From Rahnella inusitata_A (GTDB lineage: Bacteria; Pseudomonadota; Gammaproteobacteria; Enterobacterales; Enterobacteriaceae): a stretch of 64,000 bases of DNA. Made by a program: the position numbers and the translations under genes. The stretch spans positions 1 to 64,000 of the forward strand of contig NZ_CBCPJJ010000010.1 of assembly GCF_965118895.1 (NCBI RefSeq). The letters run 5' to 3'. Shown piece after piece: positions 25,005-34,453 of this stretch (positions are counted from its first letter, which is position 1; every line of letters starts with the position of its first letter). The notes below the pieces were generated by a model, which searched no databases, had not been told where the DNA came from, and saw only the letters and a list, made by a program, of their open reading frames with translations.

Positions 25005-26762
25005 CTAGACTGCCGCGCGCTCCTCACACCACAGTTCGAAGAGTTCCGGGTTCAGCGGTCGGGAGTAGAAATACCCCTGCACTTCATCGCATCCCAGGCC
25101 GCGCAAAATATCCACCGTTTCTTCGTTTTCGACCCCCTCCGCCAGCACTTTATAATCCAGCTGTTTGAGTAAACGGATGACGTTTCTGACGATCACCAGA
25201 CTGCCGTGATCGGTCGAAATCGTACCGACAATCGAACGGTCGAGTTTAATGGTATCCATGGGAATTTTACGCAGTACGTTAATGTTGCTGTAACCCGAGC
25301 CGAAATCATCCAGAGAAATACGGAATCCGCGCAGCTTGAGCAGTTCAAGCCCTTCCAGCGCGTCGGGGCTTTCGAGCATTTTCTCGGTTTCGAGACACTC
25401 CACGCTGAGTAAAGAAGGCGACAGCGTATGGCTGAGCATTTTCTCTTCCAGCGCGTCGGCAAAACCGGGACGGGAAAAATCACTGGCCGCCAGATTTATC
25501 GAGACCGGAACCTGAAAGTTTTTATCGCACCACAGGCTTATCTGTCGGATGGCATGGTCGATAACCCAGTCGGTCAGTTCGCTCATCAGGCTGGTTTTTT
25601 GAACCAGCGGAATAAACTGGCCGGGCATGATTTCGCCCAGCAACGGATGCTTCCAGCGGATCAGCGCCTCTGCGCCGGTCACGCTGCCGTTCGTCAGGGA
25701 GATTTTCGGCTGATAGACCAGATACAGGCCGTTGCCCTCGTGAAGCGCCTTGCGCAACTCGGACAGCAGCTGAAAGTCATTTCTCTTTTTGTTGTCGATT
25801 TCGGTGTCGTACGTCATAAAGCGTTTTTTCTGACTGATCGCCTCGTGCAAGGCACTCACCGCGCGGCGCAGAATTTCAGCAGGGATCAGCTCATGCGAAT
25901 ACTCCCCGGAATCGCCAATGTGAATATCCAGATTAAGGGGGATCTGGCTGTTGAGACTGGCCTGCGTGCCTTTAAGCGCGTCGGCGATGGCCTCAAGCGT
26001 CCTGGACTCGCTGTCTTTAAGCAGGAAGGCGAAACGTCCGACCGCCACCGCATATAACAATCCATCCAGATTAAGTTTAGCTTTCAGCTTGAGCGCCATA
26101 TCCTGCAACAGGCTTTCCACCGCACCCATGCCAAGAGACCGGGCAACCTCGTAGGCAAAAGCGATATCAATGCAGTCGATAATCACCAGCGTGTTGTCCG
26201 CACCGTTCAGGTAGGACATATCCCGCAGTAGTCGCTGACGGTTGGGCAGCAGCGTCACGATATCGACATACCCGACGGCGTGCCACGTTTCCAAAAACAC
26301 CGAGACCAGATCGGCGATTTTCTCGAACGTTTCGATATCTTCCGCAGAGAATTCGCGCGCCTGATTGTCCAGAAGGCACAGCGTTCCGACGATCACCCCT
26401 TCACGGGTTCTGAGCGGGCAACCTCCGTAGAAACGGATAAACGGCGCTTCATGCACAAGCCGGTAGTGACTGAACATATCATCCTGCAAGGTATCGTTGC
26501 AGATTAGGGTCTGTTCGCTGCGCACGGTATGCGCACAAAAGGCATCGGTGAGGCTGGTTTCAGTAAAGGGCACGTTTTGGGCGGATTTAACAAACTGTTT
26601 TTCGTCATCAAGGACGGAGACAAAACACATCGGCACGTTGAGTAAGCGGCAGGCGAGAAAAGTGTATTTTCTCAGCGTATCATCGCGGCCTCTGTCATCT
26701 GCTTTAAGAGCATCGATCGCCGCATGCCTTTTTGCTTCATTGTTACTTAGATTGGTCAGCAT
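25005..26762 (-). CDS. GAF / degenerate GGDEF / EAL protein
   Basis: A 585-residue soluble signalling protein. Residues about 20-160 form a GAF-like sensor (CFVSVLDDEKQFVKS, GTLCLLDNQAREF). Residues 165-310 resemble a diguanylate cyclase fold, but the GGDEF site reads AVGRFAF at about 240-246, so synthesis is unlikely. The EAL domain begins at AEALIRW (364-370) and keeps SINLAA, an E-C-L-E version of the usual E-x-T-E, DDFGSGYS, KLDRS and EGVENEE, so it may be an active phosphodiesterase. It is a single gene whose start is preceded only by a weak ribosome binding site. Confidence 0.85.
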   Translation of the reverse strand: MLTNLSNNEAKRHAAIDALKADDRGRDDTLRKYTFLACRLLNVPMCFVSVLDDEKQFVKSAQNVPFTETSLTDAFCAHTVRSEQTLICNDTLQDDMFSHYRLVHEAPFIRFYGGCPLRTREGVIVGTLCLLDNQAREFSAEDIETFEKIADLVSVFLETWHAVGYVDIVTLLPNRQRLLRDMSYLNGADNTLVIIDCIDIAFAYEVARSLGMGAVESLLQDMALKLKAKLNLDGLLYAVAVGRFAFLLKDSESRTLEAIADALKGTQASLNSQIPLNLDIHIGDSGEYSHELIPAEILRRAVSALHEAISQKKRFMTYDTEIDNKKRNDFQLLSELRKALHEGNGLYLVYQPKISLTNGSVTGAEALIRWKHPLLGEIMPGQFIPLVQKTSLMSELTDWVIDHAIRQISLWCDKNFQVPVSINLAASDFSRPGFADALEEKMLSHTLSPSLLSVECLETEKMLESPDALEGLELLKLRGFRISLDDFGSGYSNINVLRKIPMDTIKLDRSIVGTISTDHGSLVIVRNVIRLLKQLDYKVLAEGVENEETVDILRGLGCDEVQGYFYSRPLNPELFELWCEERAAV

Positions 26763-27236
26763 GGTTACACTCTTAAAATCAGAAAATTTTCTTAATAAAA
26801 TTCTTATACCTTTTCATCGCATTTTCAGGTTCTTCAGTATCAATGCGCTATTACAGGTATAAAAGCCGTTAATTTTATTTAATTCAGCCGGGAAACTGTT
26901 AAAAAAGATAAATCTTTCTGCCTGCCGCAGGCAGTTTTGCAAGGTTAGCGAATAACGATAAAATAACAAAAAAAATGCTGAAAAACTCACATTTCGCGCG
27001 TTGTGAGGCCTTGCCCTCATCCATCTCGTGGATATTCTGTTTTAGTCTGTGCTAGCCTGCTGGGGGAAATCTGCCGTCGCGGGCGAAGACATTCAGCAGG
27101 CTGGCACGCAGACTCTTCAAAGTTTTATTTAAACAATTGATTAACTATCAGATTATCTGAATATCACAGACAGTCGTTGAACCGGGCGAAGAATTAACGA
27201 GCGGGTAATACTTCTCTATCTGTAGGAGCCACACAA
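26763..27236. promoter_or_regulatory. Intergenic region between divergent genes
   Basis: About 470 bp, AT-rich in its first half, separating the divergent GAF-EAL and IraP-like genes. The only frame (26814-27020, minus) has no ribosome binding site and no recognisable features. Both promoters should be here; I could not place either confidently. Confidence 0.4.
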
Positions 27237-27584
27237 ATGAAAAACATTATTTTAAGCATGATCGCGAAGATCTCCCGGATGGAAGCAGACGCCAAGCAAC
27301 TCACCGCGCAGGTGGAGGCTCAGTCCCTTCTTCTTAGTGCACTGTTTTTAACCGTTGGGAAAAACGGTGGTCCGCAGGAAATTATCGAGAGCGTCAATAA
27401 AGCCATCAACTCAGTGCTCGATTCGGACGATGATTCCATGAAATCGGATGCAACGCTTTTATTCGAGCAATTTCAGGCCATTATTTCGACCACGCGCTTA
27501 ATCGATCAGGCTGACCCGGAGCTAAATGCCGATACCCTGAACGCAATCAACGGTAAAGGCCCGGACGCTGTAGCAGAATCATAA
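27237..27584 (+). CDS. IraP-like small protein (possible anti-RssB adaptor)
   Basis: A 115-residue acidic, mostly helical cytoplasmic protein. The N-terminus (MKNIILSMIAKISRMEADAK, then QLTAQVEAQSLLLSALF) lines up with E. coli IraP (MKNLIAEL, the KEL-AQVEA core, then an Ala-rich helix). IraP blocks RssB delivery of sigma S to ClpXP. It is longer than E. coli IraP at 86 residues, with a different tail, so equivalence is not proven. TAGGAG precedes the ATG. The next gene encodes a stationary-phase type membrane protein, which fits a stress theme. Confidence 0.6.
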   Translation: MKNIILSMIAKISRMEADAKQLTAQVEAQSLLLSALFLTVGKNGGPQEIIESVNKAINSVLDSDDDSMKSDATLLFEQFQAIISTTRLIDQADPELNADTLNAINGKGPDAVAES

Positions 27585-27710
27585 CAGCGGGATAACAAAT
27601 GACGGACGCGTTTGGGCTCGGCCTTCGGAAAAGTCCTGTAATGCTGTCTGAAAAGTGCAATGACGGAAATTCCCGACTACGCTTTAAGTCTGCAAACAAA
27701 GGAGAATACG

Positions 27711-27995
27711 ATGTCATCACAAGATTATGATAAAGACCTGAACAAAGACGCAAACCGCCTGGCTGATAAAGTTGAAAACAAAGCCAATGAGTTCGCCGGT
27801 GAAGCCCAGAAGCAGTTTGGTAACTTCGTTGATTCTCCGAAGCACCAGATTGAAGGCGCAGCACGTAAGCTCTCCGGACAGGCAAGCGAAGCCCTCTCGG
27901 GCGTGGCTGACAAGGTGAAAGATAACCCGCTGTCAGGCCTGATTGCCGCAGGTGCCATTGGTGTTGTGCTGGGCTTGTTGCTCGGCCGTAAGTAA
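27711..27995 (+). CDS. ElaB/YqjD-like inner membrane protein (DUF883 type)
   Basis: A 94-residue protein with an amphipathic, charged helical body of about 70 residues (NRLADKVENKANEFAG, IEGAARKLSGQASEAL) and one C-terminal membrane helix (SGLIAAGAIGVVLGLLLGRK). This tail-anchored layout matches the ElaB/YqjD/YgaM family, made in stationary phase and associated with ribosomes in E. coli; a CsbD-like relation is possible. The ATG at 27711 was chosen because GGAG lies 6 bases before it; the frame opens 17 codons earlier without such a site. Confidence 0.75.
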   Translation: MSSQDYDKDLNKDANRLADKVENKANEFAGEAQKQFGNFVDSPKHQIEGAARKLSGQASEALSGVADKVKDNPLSGLIAAGAIGVVLGLLLGRK

Positions 27996-28033
27996 CACAC
28001 CTTTTGAGGATCGGGTGACCGGTTCTTAGAAAC

Positions 28034-28068
28034 AAAAAATCCGGAACTTATGGTTCCGGATTTTTTTT
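28034..28068 (+). terminator. Terminator between convergent genes
   Basis: The stem aatccggaac / gttccggatt with a 5-base loop is flanked by A and T runs, so it can work for both the ElaB-like gene and ycgN. Confidence 0.92.
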
Positions 28069-28095
28069 GGGATTTCTTTACTGACTAAGAGGGAA

Positions 28096-28554
28096 TTACT
28101 TCGCCCAGCTCGGCTTGTTGAGGATGTGATCCTGCCAGTCTTCCACGTCATCTTCGCGTACGGCGATGTAACGTACGGAAATTTGCGCGGTATGCATCGC
28201 AGATTTCGAGGCTTTGTTCAGCAGCGGATGCCACGGGAACAGCGGTTTGCCTTCGCCAATCAGACGATAGGCGCAGGTCGGCGGCAGCCAGTCGAAGGTG
28301 GTCAGATTTTCACGGGTCAGTTTGATGCAGTCCTCTTCGAGCGTAAAACGACGCTCGTAGTTGCGGCACTGACAGGATTTGATATTGAGCTGATTGCAGG
28401 CAACGTTGGTGAAGTAGATTTCTTCGGTATCTTCATCAATCAGTTTGTGCAGGCAACATTGTCCGCAACCGTCGCACAATGCTTCCCATTCTTCGTTGGT
28501 CATTTCAGGCAGCGTCTTTTCCTGCCAAAAAGCGGGTTCAGTCATAGTGTGCAT
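28096..28554 (-). CDS. ycgN: YcgN, Cys-rich UPF0260 protein
   Basis: A 152-residue protein with a conserved Cys framework (CDGCGQCCLHKL, VACNQLN, SCQCRNYE, DCIKL, PTCAY), as in the Zn/Fe-chelating CxxCxxCC family. It is very close to E. coli YcgN throughout. A second ATG three codons in is an alternative start. The biochemical role is unknown. The next genes, ycgM and ycgL, and the divergent min locus reproduce the usual order. Confidence 0.93.
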   Translation of the reverse strand: MHTMTEPAFWQEKTLPEMTNEEWEALCDGCGQCCLHKLIDEDTEEIYFTNVACNQLNIKSCQCRNYERRFTLEEDCIKLTRENLTTFDWLPPTCAYRLIGEGKPLFPWHPLLNKASKSAMHTAQISVRYIAVREDDVEDWQDHILNKPSWAK

Positions 28555-28673
28555 CCGGTAGAAGTAAAATGAGGGTGCTTATATAGACGCTTTGGCCGGC
28601 AGATGCAAGCAAAGCCGCCGGAAAGCAGCTCCGGCGAAGAGGTACTTTGTTTTAAATCACTCAGTGGCGCGTC

Positions 28674-29330
28674 TCAGATCACCCGGGTAGTAACTTGCTT
28701 ACCATTAAGTGTAGCTAAGATTTCATCTCCCGCCTTTAGCGGGCCAACGCCGTGCGGTGTGCCGGTAAGAATAATGTCACCGGCGCGCAGTGTAAAAAAG
28801 CGGCTCATGTAAGCAATGAGCGGCAGAATGGGCGTCAGCATGTCGCGGGTATTACCTTCCTGACGGGTTTCGCCGTTGATCAGTAAGCGCAGCCCGGTCT
28901 GCTGCGCATCACCAAATTCACTCACCGGGATAAAACCGCTAACAGGACAGGATCCATCGAAACCCTTGGCCTTTTCCCACGGCTGACCGGCAGCTTTGAA
29001 CTGCGTCTGCAAATCGCGCAGCGTCAGATCCAGCGCCAGACCGTATCCGGCAATGGCATTGGCGACGCGGTCTTCCGTCGCCTGTTTCAATGGCGTGCCG
29101 ATAAGCACCGCCAGTTCCACTTCGTGATGTACCGTGCCGAGACCCGTGGGTAATGCGATGGGCTGACGGATATCGCACAGCGCCGTTTCCGGTTTGATAA
29201 ATATCACCGGTTCAGCAGATACCTGGCTGCCCATCTCTTTAATGTGATCGGCGTAGTTATTGCCGACACACACCACTTTATTCACGGGAAAATCCAGTAA
29301 TGCGCCCTGCCAGTCCCGGTGTTGGTACAT
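28674..29330 (-). CDS. ycgM: YcgM, fumarylacetoacetate hydrolase family enzyme
   Basis: A 218-residue FAH-family protein, similar to the FAHD1 acylpyruvase/oxaloacetate decarboxylase group. It shows CVGNNYADHIKEMG, FIKPETAL, the metal-binding HHEVELAVLIG, YGLALDLTLRDLQ and GTPHGVGPLKAGD. Substrate is inferred from the family only. It sits between ycgN and the lytic transglycosylase, all on the minus strand. Confidence 0.92.
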   Translation of the reverse strand: MYQHRDWQGALLDFPVNKVVCVGNNYADHIKEMGSQVSAEPVIFIKPETALCDIRQPIALPTGLGTVHHEVELAVLIGTPLKQATEDRVANAIAGYGLALDLTLRDLQTQFKAAGQPWEKAKGFDGSCPVSGFIPVSEFGDAQQTGLRLLINGETRQEGNTRDMLTPILPLIAYMSRFFTLRAGDIILTGTPHGVGPLKAGDEILATLNGKQVTTRVI

Positions 29331-29355
29331 AACGTCACTCCTTAGTGAAAAGTCG

Positions 29356-30543
29356 TTAGCCGCTGAACGGATTATGCGGCGCAGGTGCCAGCGGTGCGGA
29401 CGGCGTTGCAGGTGATGGTGTGGCTGGTGTAAGTGCGCCAGTTGGCGCCGGAGCCTGTCCCTGCGCGGCCATAATGCCGTCAGCCATCATACCGATGCTC
29501 AGTGCGAAATACGTTGAACGATTCCAGTGCATGATCGTACGGAAATTGTCGTAAACCAGGAACGCGCGCCCCTGCACATCATCTGGCGTGATGATCCACG
29601 CACGGGTGGCCGTCGAGGCCAGCGGGCTGCCATCTGCCTGAGTAACACCCTGTTGCTGCCAGTAACTGGCGGGGTGCATCTGGTTATTTTTCAGGCCTGC
29701 CTGGGCGGCATCAAAGTTAGCGGGAAGTTTAACTTCCTGACCCCAACCCTGATTGCCCTTCCAGCCTTCTTTAGATAAGTAATTTGCCGTGGAGGCAAAC
29801 ACGTCGTCAGTGTTTTTCCAGATATCGATTTTGCCGTCGCCGTTGCCGTCAGCGCCGTAGTTAAGATACGAGCTCGGCATGAACTGCGATTGTCCCATCG
29901 CACCCGCCCACGAGCCTTTCATCATATCGCCGGAGGCATGGCCGGAATCGACGATTTTAAGCGCGGACATAAATTCTTTGGTGAAGAAAGCTTCGCGGCG
30001 GCCTTCGAAGGCCAGCGTTGCCAGCGCTGAGAACACATCCTCTTTACCCTGAATTTTACCGAAGCTGCTTTCCATCCCCCACAGGGCGACGATGTACTGC
30101 GGCTGCACACCATAGCGATCGCTCGCCTGTTGCAACGCAGGCAGATTGTTGCGGTACTGTTCCTGACCGGCTTTAATTTTCCACTCAGGCAGAACGCGGG
30201 TCAGGTAATCATCAAGGGTGATTTTCTTTTCGAGCTGATTGCGGTCGGAACTGATGACGCGATCGACGAAATGAATAGTAGCGAAGGTACTGTCAATGGT
30301 TTGCTGGCTGATGCCCTGCGCACGCGCCTGAGCCTTAAGCTGTTCTACGTATGCCGGAAACTCTGCCGGATCCCTGCCTTGTTCAGCCAGAGAGGTTTTA
30401 GCGGGCGCAGCAGTGGGTGCGGTAGCAGGTGCCTGGGCAGCAGCGGCTGGCGGTGTTGCGGGTTGCCCGGAGGTTGCTTTCTGTGCTGCGCAACCGCTGA
30501 GGATAATCAGGGGCGTTAAGACTGCCAGTGCCGACAATTTCAT
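29356..30543 (-). CDS. Lytic murein transglycosylase, MltB family lipoprotein
   Basis: A 395-residue outer membrane lipoprotein that cleaves peptidoglycan to 1,6-anhydro products. The lipobox is LSGCA after a short signal peptide; an Ala/Pro-rich linker of about 40 residues follows. The catalytic Glu is in ALWGMESSFGKIQG, and WAGAMGQSQFMPSSYL is the usual partner motif. The tail is Pro/Ala-rich. The frame opens at 30579, but AAGGAAGAG before the ATG at 30543 marks the likely start. The domain matches the MltB_2 type (TIGR02283). Confidence 0.9.
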   Translation of the reverse strand: MKLSALAVLTPLIILSGCAAQKATSGQPATPPAAAAQAPATAPTAAPAKTSLAEQGRDPAEFPAYVEQLKAQARAQGISQQTIDSTFATIHFVDRVISSDRNQLEKKITLDDYLTRVLPEWKIKAGQEQYRNNLPALQQASDRYGVQPQYIVALWGMESSFGKIQGKEDVFSALATLAFEGRREAFFTKEFMSALKIVDSGHASGDMMKGSWAGAMGQSQFMPSSYLNYGADGNGDGKIDIWKNTDDVFASTANYLSKEGWKGNQGWGQEVKLPANFDAAQAGLKNNQMHPASYWQQQGVTQADGSPLASTATRAWIITPDDVQGRAFLVYDNFRTIMHWNRSTYFALSIGMMADGIMAAQGQAPAPTGALTPATPSPATPSAPLAPAPHNPFSG

Positions 30544-30665
30544 CAAACTCTTCCTTTTGACATTCAAAAAATGATTCATCGCTGTAACCTTAGATACTAC
30601 AACGATGAATGCAAGTTAAGACGTCGGAAAGTTCGGGAAATGGCGTAACAAATGTCAGGAACGCG

Positions 30666-30938
30666 TTATTTATTGCTGTCACTCAGGTGAGTGTTCAATA
30701 AACTTTCAACCGGCGGTGGCACTTGCAGATAATAACCTTGTTCTTCGAGTGCCTGTCGTACTTTGGCAATATCGGCCGTGGCTAATTTTTCGCGGGTCGC
30801 CAGATTTAGCATCATTGAAAACTGTGGCACGCCAAAACCTTTGAGTAATTCTTCAGGCACGCGAGAGAAATCGTCTTTTTTTTCTACATAAAGATATGTC
30901 TGGTCACGTTTAGTACTTCGATAGATCACACAATACAT
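30666..30938 (-). CDS. ycgL: YcgL domain protein
   Basis: A 90-residue small protein identical in layout to E. coli YcgL (MYCVIYRSTKRDQTYLYVEKKDDF, closing PPPVESLL). Its role is unknown; genes of this family sit next to minC in many gamma-proteobacteria, as here, where it is divergent from minC. Confidence 0.92.
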   Translation of the reverse strand: MYCVIYRSTKRDQTYLYVEKKDDFSRVPEELLKGFGVPQFSMMLNLATREKLATADIAKVRQALEEQGYYLQVPPPVESLLNTHLSDSNK

Positions 30939-31074
30939 TTTTTTAACTCTATTAAATTGAAACGGTGGCTTGCCTAGATATAACTGTAACTATACCATGC
31001 TTAACGTACATCGGAATATCGCCCCCCGAGTGGTATTCCGGGGATTTAGAGTTGCAAAGACTGAGTCAGGATAG

Positions 31075-31764
31075 ATGTCACAATCGCCAATAGAACTAAA
31101 AGGCAGCAGTTTTACCTTATCGGTTGTTCATTTACACAGTTCACAACCTGAGGTTATTTATCAGGCATTACAGGAAAAAGTGGAGCAAGCGCCCGCCTTT
31201 TTGAAAAATGCCCCTGTTGTTATCAACGTTGCCTCACTGAGTGGTGAAGCAAACTGGAAAGACATTCAACAGGCTGTCGCTTCTGCAGGCTTTCGCGTTG
31301 TTGGCATCAGTGGTTGCAAAGACGAAAAGCAAAAACGCGCACTTTCCCGCACCGGTCTCCCGTTGCTGAGTGAAGGCCGTGCACAGCGTATCGCCGCCGA
31401 GCCGCCTGTTCCTGTCGTGCCCGACAATGCCCCGGCCAAAACCCGCATTGTCAGTACTCCGGTCAGATCCGGACAACAAATTTATGCCCGTAACAGCGAC
31501 CTCATTGTGACGAGCAGCGTCAGCGCAGGTGCGGAACTGATTGCCGATGGCAACATCCACATTTACGGCATGATGCGAGGAAGAGCGCTGGCCGGTGCCG
31601 CCGGTGATGCAAACTGTCAGATTTTTTGCACACACCTCGGCGCAGAGTTAGTCTCTATCGCAGGGCAATACTGGTTGAGTGACCAAATCCCGGCCGATTA
31701 TCTCGGTCAGGCCGCGCGCCTCAGCCTGATAAATAACGTGTTAACCATACAACCTTTAAACTAA
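31075..31764 (+). CDS. minC: Septum site inhibitor MinC
   Basis: A 229-residue inhibitor of FtsZ polymerisation that prevents division at the poles. The N-terminal domain opens with IELKGSSFTLSVVHL; a Pro-rich linker at about 105-120 is followed by the C-terminal beta-helix (VRSGQQIYARNSDLIVTSSVSAGAEL, GNIHIYGMMRGRALAG) that binds MinD. It is first in minCDE. Confidence 0.97.
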   Translation: MSQSPIELKGSSFTLSVVHLHSSQPEVIYQALQEKVEQAPAFLKNAPVVINVASLSGEANWKDIQQAVASAGFRVVGISGCKDEKQKRALSRTGLPLLSEGRAQRIAAEPPVPVVPDNAPAKTRIVSTPVRSGQQIYARNSDLIVTSSVSAGAELIADGNIHIYGMMRGRALAGAAGDANCQIFCTHLGAELVSIAGQYWLSDQIPADYLGQAARLSLINNVLTIQPLN

Positions 31765-31788
31765 GCCCTTTTGACAAGGAATCCATTC

Positions 31789-32601
31789 ATGGCACGCATC
31801 ATAGTTGTTACATCGGGTAAAGGGGGCGTTGGCAAGACCACTTCAAGCGCGGCCATCGCTACCGGTTTAGCTCAAAAAGGCAAGAAAACTGTTGTTATCG
31901 ATTTCGATATTGGTTTACGTAACCTCGACCTGATCATGGGCTGTGAACGCCGCGTGGTCTACGATTTCGTTAACGTGATCCAGGGTGACGCCACGCTGAA
32001 TCAGGCACTTATCAAAGATAAGCGCACCGATAACCTGTTCATTCTGCCGGCTTCGCAAACGCGTGACAAAGACGCGCTGACCCACGAAGGCGTAGAAAAA
32101 ATTCTTAATGATTTAAACGAAATGCAGTTCGACTTCGTGGTGTGCGATTCCCCTGCGGGCATCGAAACCGGCGCGCTGATGGCCCTGTATTTTGCCGATG
32201 AGGCGATTATCACCACTAACCCGGAAGTCTCTTCAGTTCGTGACTCCGACCGCATTTTGGGCATTTTGTCTTCAAAATCTCGTCGTGCGGAGAAAGGCTT
32301 AGAGCCTATCAAAGAACATCTGCTTCTCACTCGCTATAACCCGGGCCGCGTAAGCCGTGGCGATATGCTGAGCATGGAAGACGTGCTGGAAATCCTGCGT
32401 ATTCCACTGCTGGGCGTGATCCCTGAAGACCAGTCAGTCCTGCGTGCGTCCAATCAGGGCGAGCCGGTGATCCTGGATCAGGAATCCGATGCGGGTAAAG
32501 CGTACGATGACACCGTCAGCCGTTTGCTTGGTGAAGAACGTGCGTTCCGTTTTATTGAGGAAGAGAAGAAGAGTTTCCTGAAACGCCTTTTTGGGGGATA
32601 A
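31789..32601 (+). CDS. minD: Septum site ATPase MinD
   Basis: A 270-residue membrane-cycling ATPase that recruits MinC and oscillates with MinE. The deviant Walker A is KGGVGKTT, Walker B region VVCDSPAGIE, and the C-terminal amphipathic membrane-targeting helix ends FLKRLFGG. The ATG at 31789 follows AAGGA; the frame opens six codons earlier without such a site. Confidence 0.98.
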   Translation: MARIIVVTSGKGGVGKTTSSAAIATGLAQKGKKTVVIDFDIGLRNLDLIMGCERRVVYDFVNVIQGDATLNQALIKDKRTDNLFILPASQTRDKDALTHEGVEKILNDLNEMQFDFVVCDSPAGIETGALMALYFADEAIITTNPEVSSVRDSDRILGILSSKSRRAEKGLEPIKEHLLLTRYNPGRVSRGDMLSMEDVLEILRIPLLGVIPEDQSVLRASNQGEPVILDQESDAGKAYDDTVSRLLGEERAFRFIEEEKKSFLKRLFGG

Positions 32602-32604
32602 ACC

Positions 32605-32874
32605 ATGGCCTTGTTAGATTTCTTTCTGTCCCGTAAAAAGCCGACAGCCAATATAGCCAAGGAACGGCTACAGATCATCGTAGCAGAGCGACGTCGGGGG
32701 GACAGCGAGCCCTCCTACTTGCCTGACCTGAAGCGCGACATTTTAGCGGTGATCTGTAAGTATATTAAGATTGACCCTGAAATGTTGCAGGTTCAGTTCG
32801 AGCAAAAAGGTGACGATATCTCCGTACTGGAGCTTAACGTCACCCTGCCGGAATCGGAAGAAACGCCTAAATGA
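32605..32874 (+). CDS. minE: Topological specificity factor MinE
   Basis: An 89-residue protein that stimulates MinD ATPase and drives oscillation. It has the N-terminal membrane-binding and anti-MinCD part (MALLDFFLSRKKPTANIAKE, RLQIIVAERRR) and the topological domain (LPDLKRDILAVICKYIKI). It begins 3 bp after minD. Confidence 0.97.
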   Translation: MALLDFFLSRKKPTANIAKERLQIIVAERRRGDSEPSYLPDLKRDILAVICKYIKIDPEMLQVQFEQKGDDISVLELNVTLPESEETPK

Positions 32875-32919
32875 CAGCAGTTGATTTGCCTGTTTTGATG
32901 GTTTTTCTGCCAAAATAGT

Positions 32920-32942
32920 GTCCCCCTGTTTTTCAGGGGGAC
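32920..32942 (+). terminator. Hairpin after minE
   Basis: Nine-base perfect arms (gtccccctg and cagggggac) with a 5-T loop lie 45 bp after the minE stop. The following tract is not T-rich, so it may be a stabilising 3' hairpin rather than a strong terminator. The rest of 32943-33160 shows no gene. Confidence 0.6.
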
Positions 32943-33162
32943 GACTTAAAATCAACTCGTTTAATTTTATACTGTATAACTGCACACTGTTTAAATAACC
33001 AGCCCTGATATCTATTCCTTTTTTTCTTTTTTCGCAAAATTCTGATTAAGACTCCTCCCATTTAGCCTCATCTTTACTCGCTTTAATGTGTAGCCTCGCC
33101 TTTTTTTCGATCGGCACGTTGTTGCAGATTATTAAGACGACGGTTGGAATAAAATCCAGCCA

Positions 33163-33190
33163 TAAAAAAAGGGCGGAAATAATTCCGCCC
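33163..33190 (-). terminator. Terminator region near the end of rnd
   Basis: The stem gggcggaa / ttccgccc with a 4-base loop is followed on the minus strand by seven T residues. It is 46 bp past the rnd stop. Confidence 0.9.
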
Positions 33191-33235
33191 TTAGTATTCA
33201 TTAACTGAATTTAATATCCCTTTGGGGATGTCGAA

Positions 33236-34357
33236 TCAGTAATCTTTCAGTATTTCTGCCAGCCTTTCCGCTAACAGTTTGCCGCGCCAGCCGCTGATTA
33301 ATTCTGGCTGAGATTCCTTGTTTTTTAACTTCCAGTGGCTACTGAGCAATTGATTAATCTGGCGTCGTGAAGCCAGCAGTTCGACGCTTAGTCCACTCTC
33401 TTCGCTCACCGTCTGAATCAGCGCTTTAATGTCTTTAAATACTTTGCGATAACCCGCCTGGTCGATCAGATTGAGGATAGGCGCCGGCAATTCAGACTCA
33501 TCCAGCGCATTGGATTCTTCTACCAGCGCCAGCAGCGTGCGTCCGTGATAACGAATTTCCGGGCCGCTCAGGCCAAGGGATTCGAGCTCGCCAAGCGATC
33601 CTGGCTGATAACGTGCAACCTGCCAGAGGTTTTCTTCACGCACGACAAAATTCACTGCCAGGTCACGCTGACGCGCCTGATTGAGGCGCCACGCAGCCAG
33701 CAGCTTCAGGCAACCCAGCTGACGCGGACGCAGCTGGAAAGCATTGGGAATTTCGAGATAAGCCAGTTCCGGTTGCAGCACTTCTTTGCGGCGGCGGCAC
33801 AAAGCCAAACACTCATCCAGCGCAGCGTCCATCCACCCTGCTTCTTCGGTTTCTTTCATCAGCTGATCGGCGAGCGGCAACAGATACCAGACGTCGGCGG
33901 CAGCGTACACGCACTGCTTTTCACTCAGGGGACGGGCAATCCAGTCGGTACGCGATTCACTTTTATCCAGTTCCACGCCGGTCGTTTCCGCGACCAGACG
34001 CGCAAAACCACAAGACAGCGGACGACCGCTGAACGCGGCCAGAATCTGCGTATCAATCAGCGGCGTGGGCATCACACCAAACGCGTTGAGAAAAACTTCC
34101 AGATCTTCGCTGCCTGCGTGCAGGAATTTCACCACATCAGGATTGGTCAGCAGATCAATAAAGGGTTGCCAGGCGGTGATCGGCAAAGGGTCAATCAGCG
34201 TCAGTTTTTCGCCGTCAAATAACTGGATCAGGCCCAGCTGCGGGTAATAAGTGCGAGTGCGGACAAACTCGGTATCCAGCGCAATTTTGCTGTGCGCTTT
34301 GGCCTGAAGGCAAACCTGCTCCAGTGCATCATTGGTAGTAATCAACTGATAATTCAA
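33236..34357 (-). CDS. rnd: Ribonuclease D, TTG start
   Basis: A 373-residue 3'-5' exoribonuclease that trims tRNA and other stable RNA ends. The DEDD nuclease motifs are visible: LDTEFVRTRTYYPQLGLIQLF (first acidic pair), HAGSEDLEVF and YAAADVWYLLPL; an HRDC domain follows around 210-290. The start codon is TTG at 34357, as in E. coli rnd, where it limits expression. fadD is upstream on the same strand. Confidence 0.95.
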   Translation of the reverse strand: MNYQLITTNDALEQVCLQAKAHSKIALDTEFVRTRTYYPQLGLIQLFDGEKLTLIDPLPITAWQPFIDLLTNPDVVKFLHAGSEDLEVFLNAFGVMPTPLIDTQILAAFSGRPLSCGFARLVAETTGVELDKSESRTDWIARPLSEKQCVYAAADVWYLLPLADQLMKETEEAGWMDAALDECLALCRRRKEVLQPELAYLEIPNAFQLRPRQLGCLKLLAAWRLNQARQRDLAVNFVVREENLWQVARYQPGSLGELESLGLSGPEIRYHGRTLLALVEESNALDESELPAPILNLIDQAGYRKVFKDIKALIQTVSEESGLSVELLASRRQINQLLSSHWKLKNKESQPELISGWRGKLLAERLAEILKDY

Positions 34358-34453
34358 ATCTTAATTCTCTTAATCATAACTGCGTTATAACGTGACAACG
34401 CCGGACAATGCCGGCGTTGGGAGTCTGACCACGACTGAACAGCGCGCTCACCG

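Noticed and set aside
26814..27020. Minus-strand 68-codon frame
   Set aside because: In an intergenic region with no ribosome binding site and no recognisable features.
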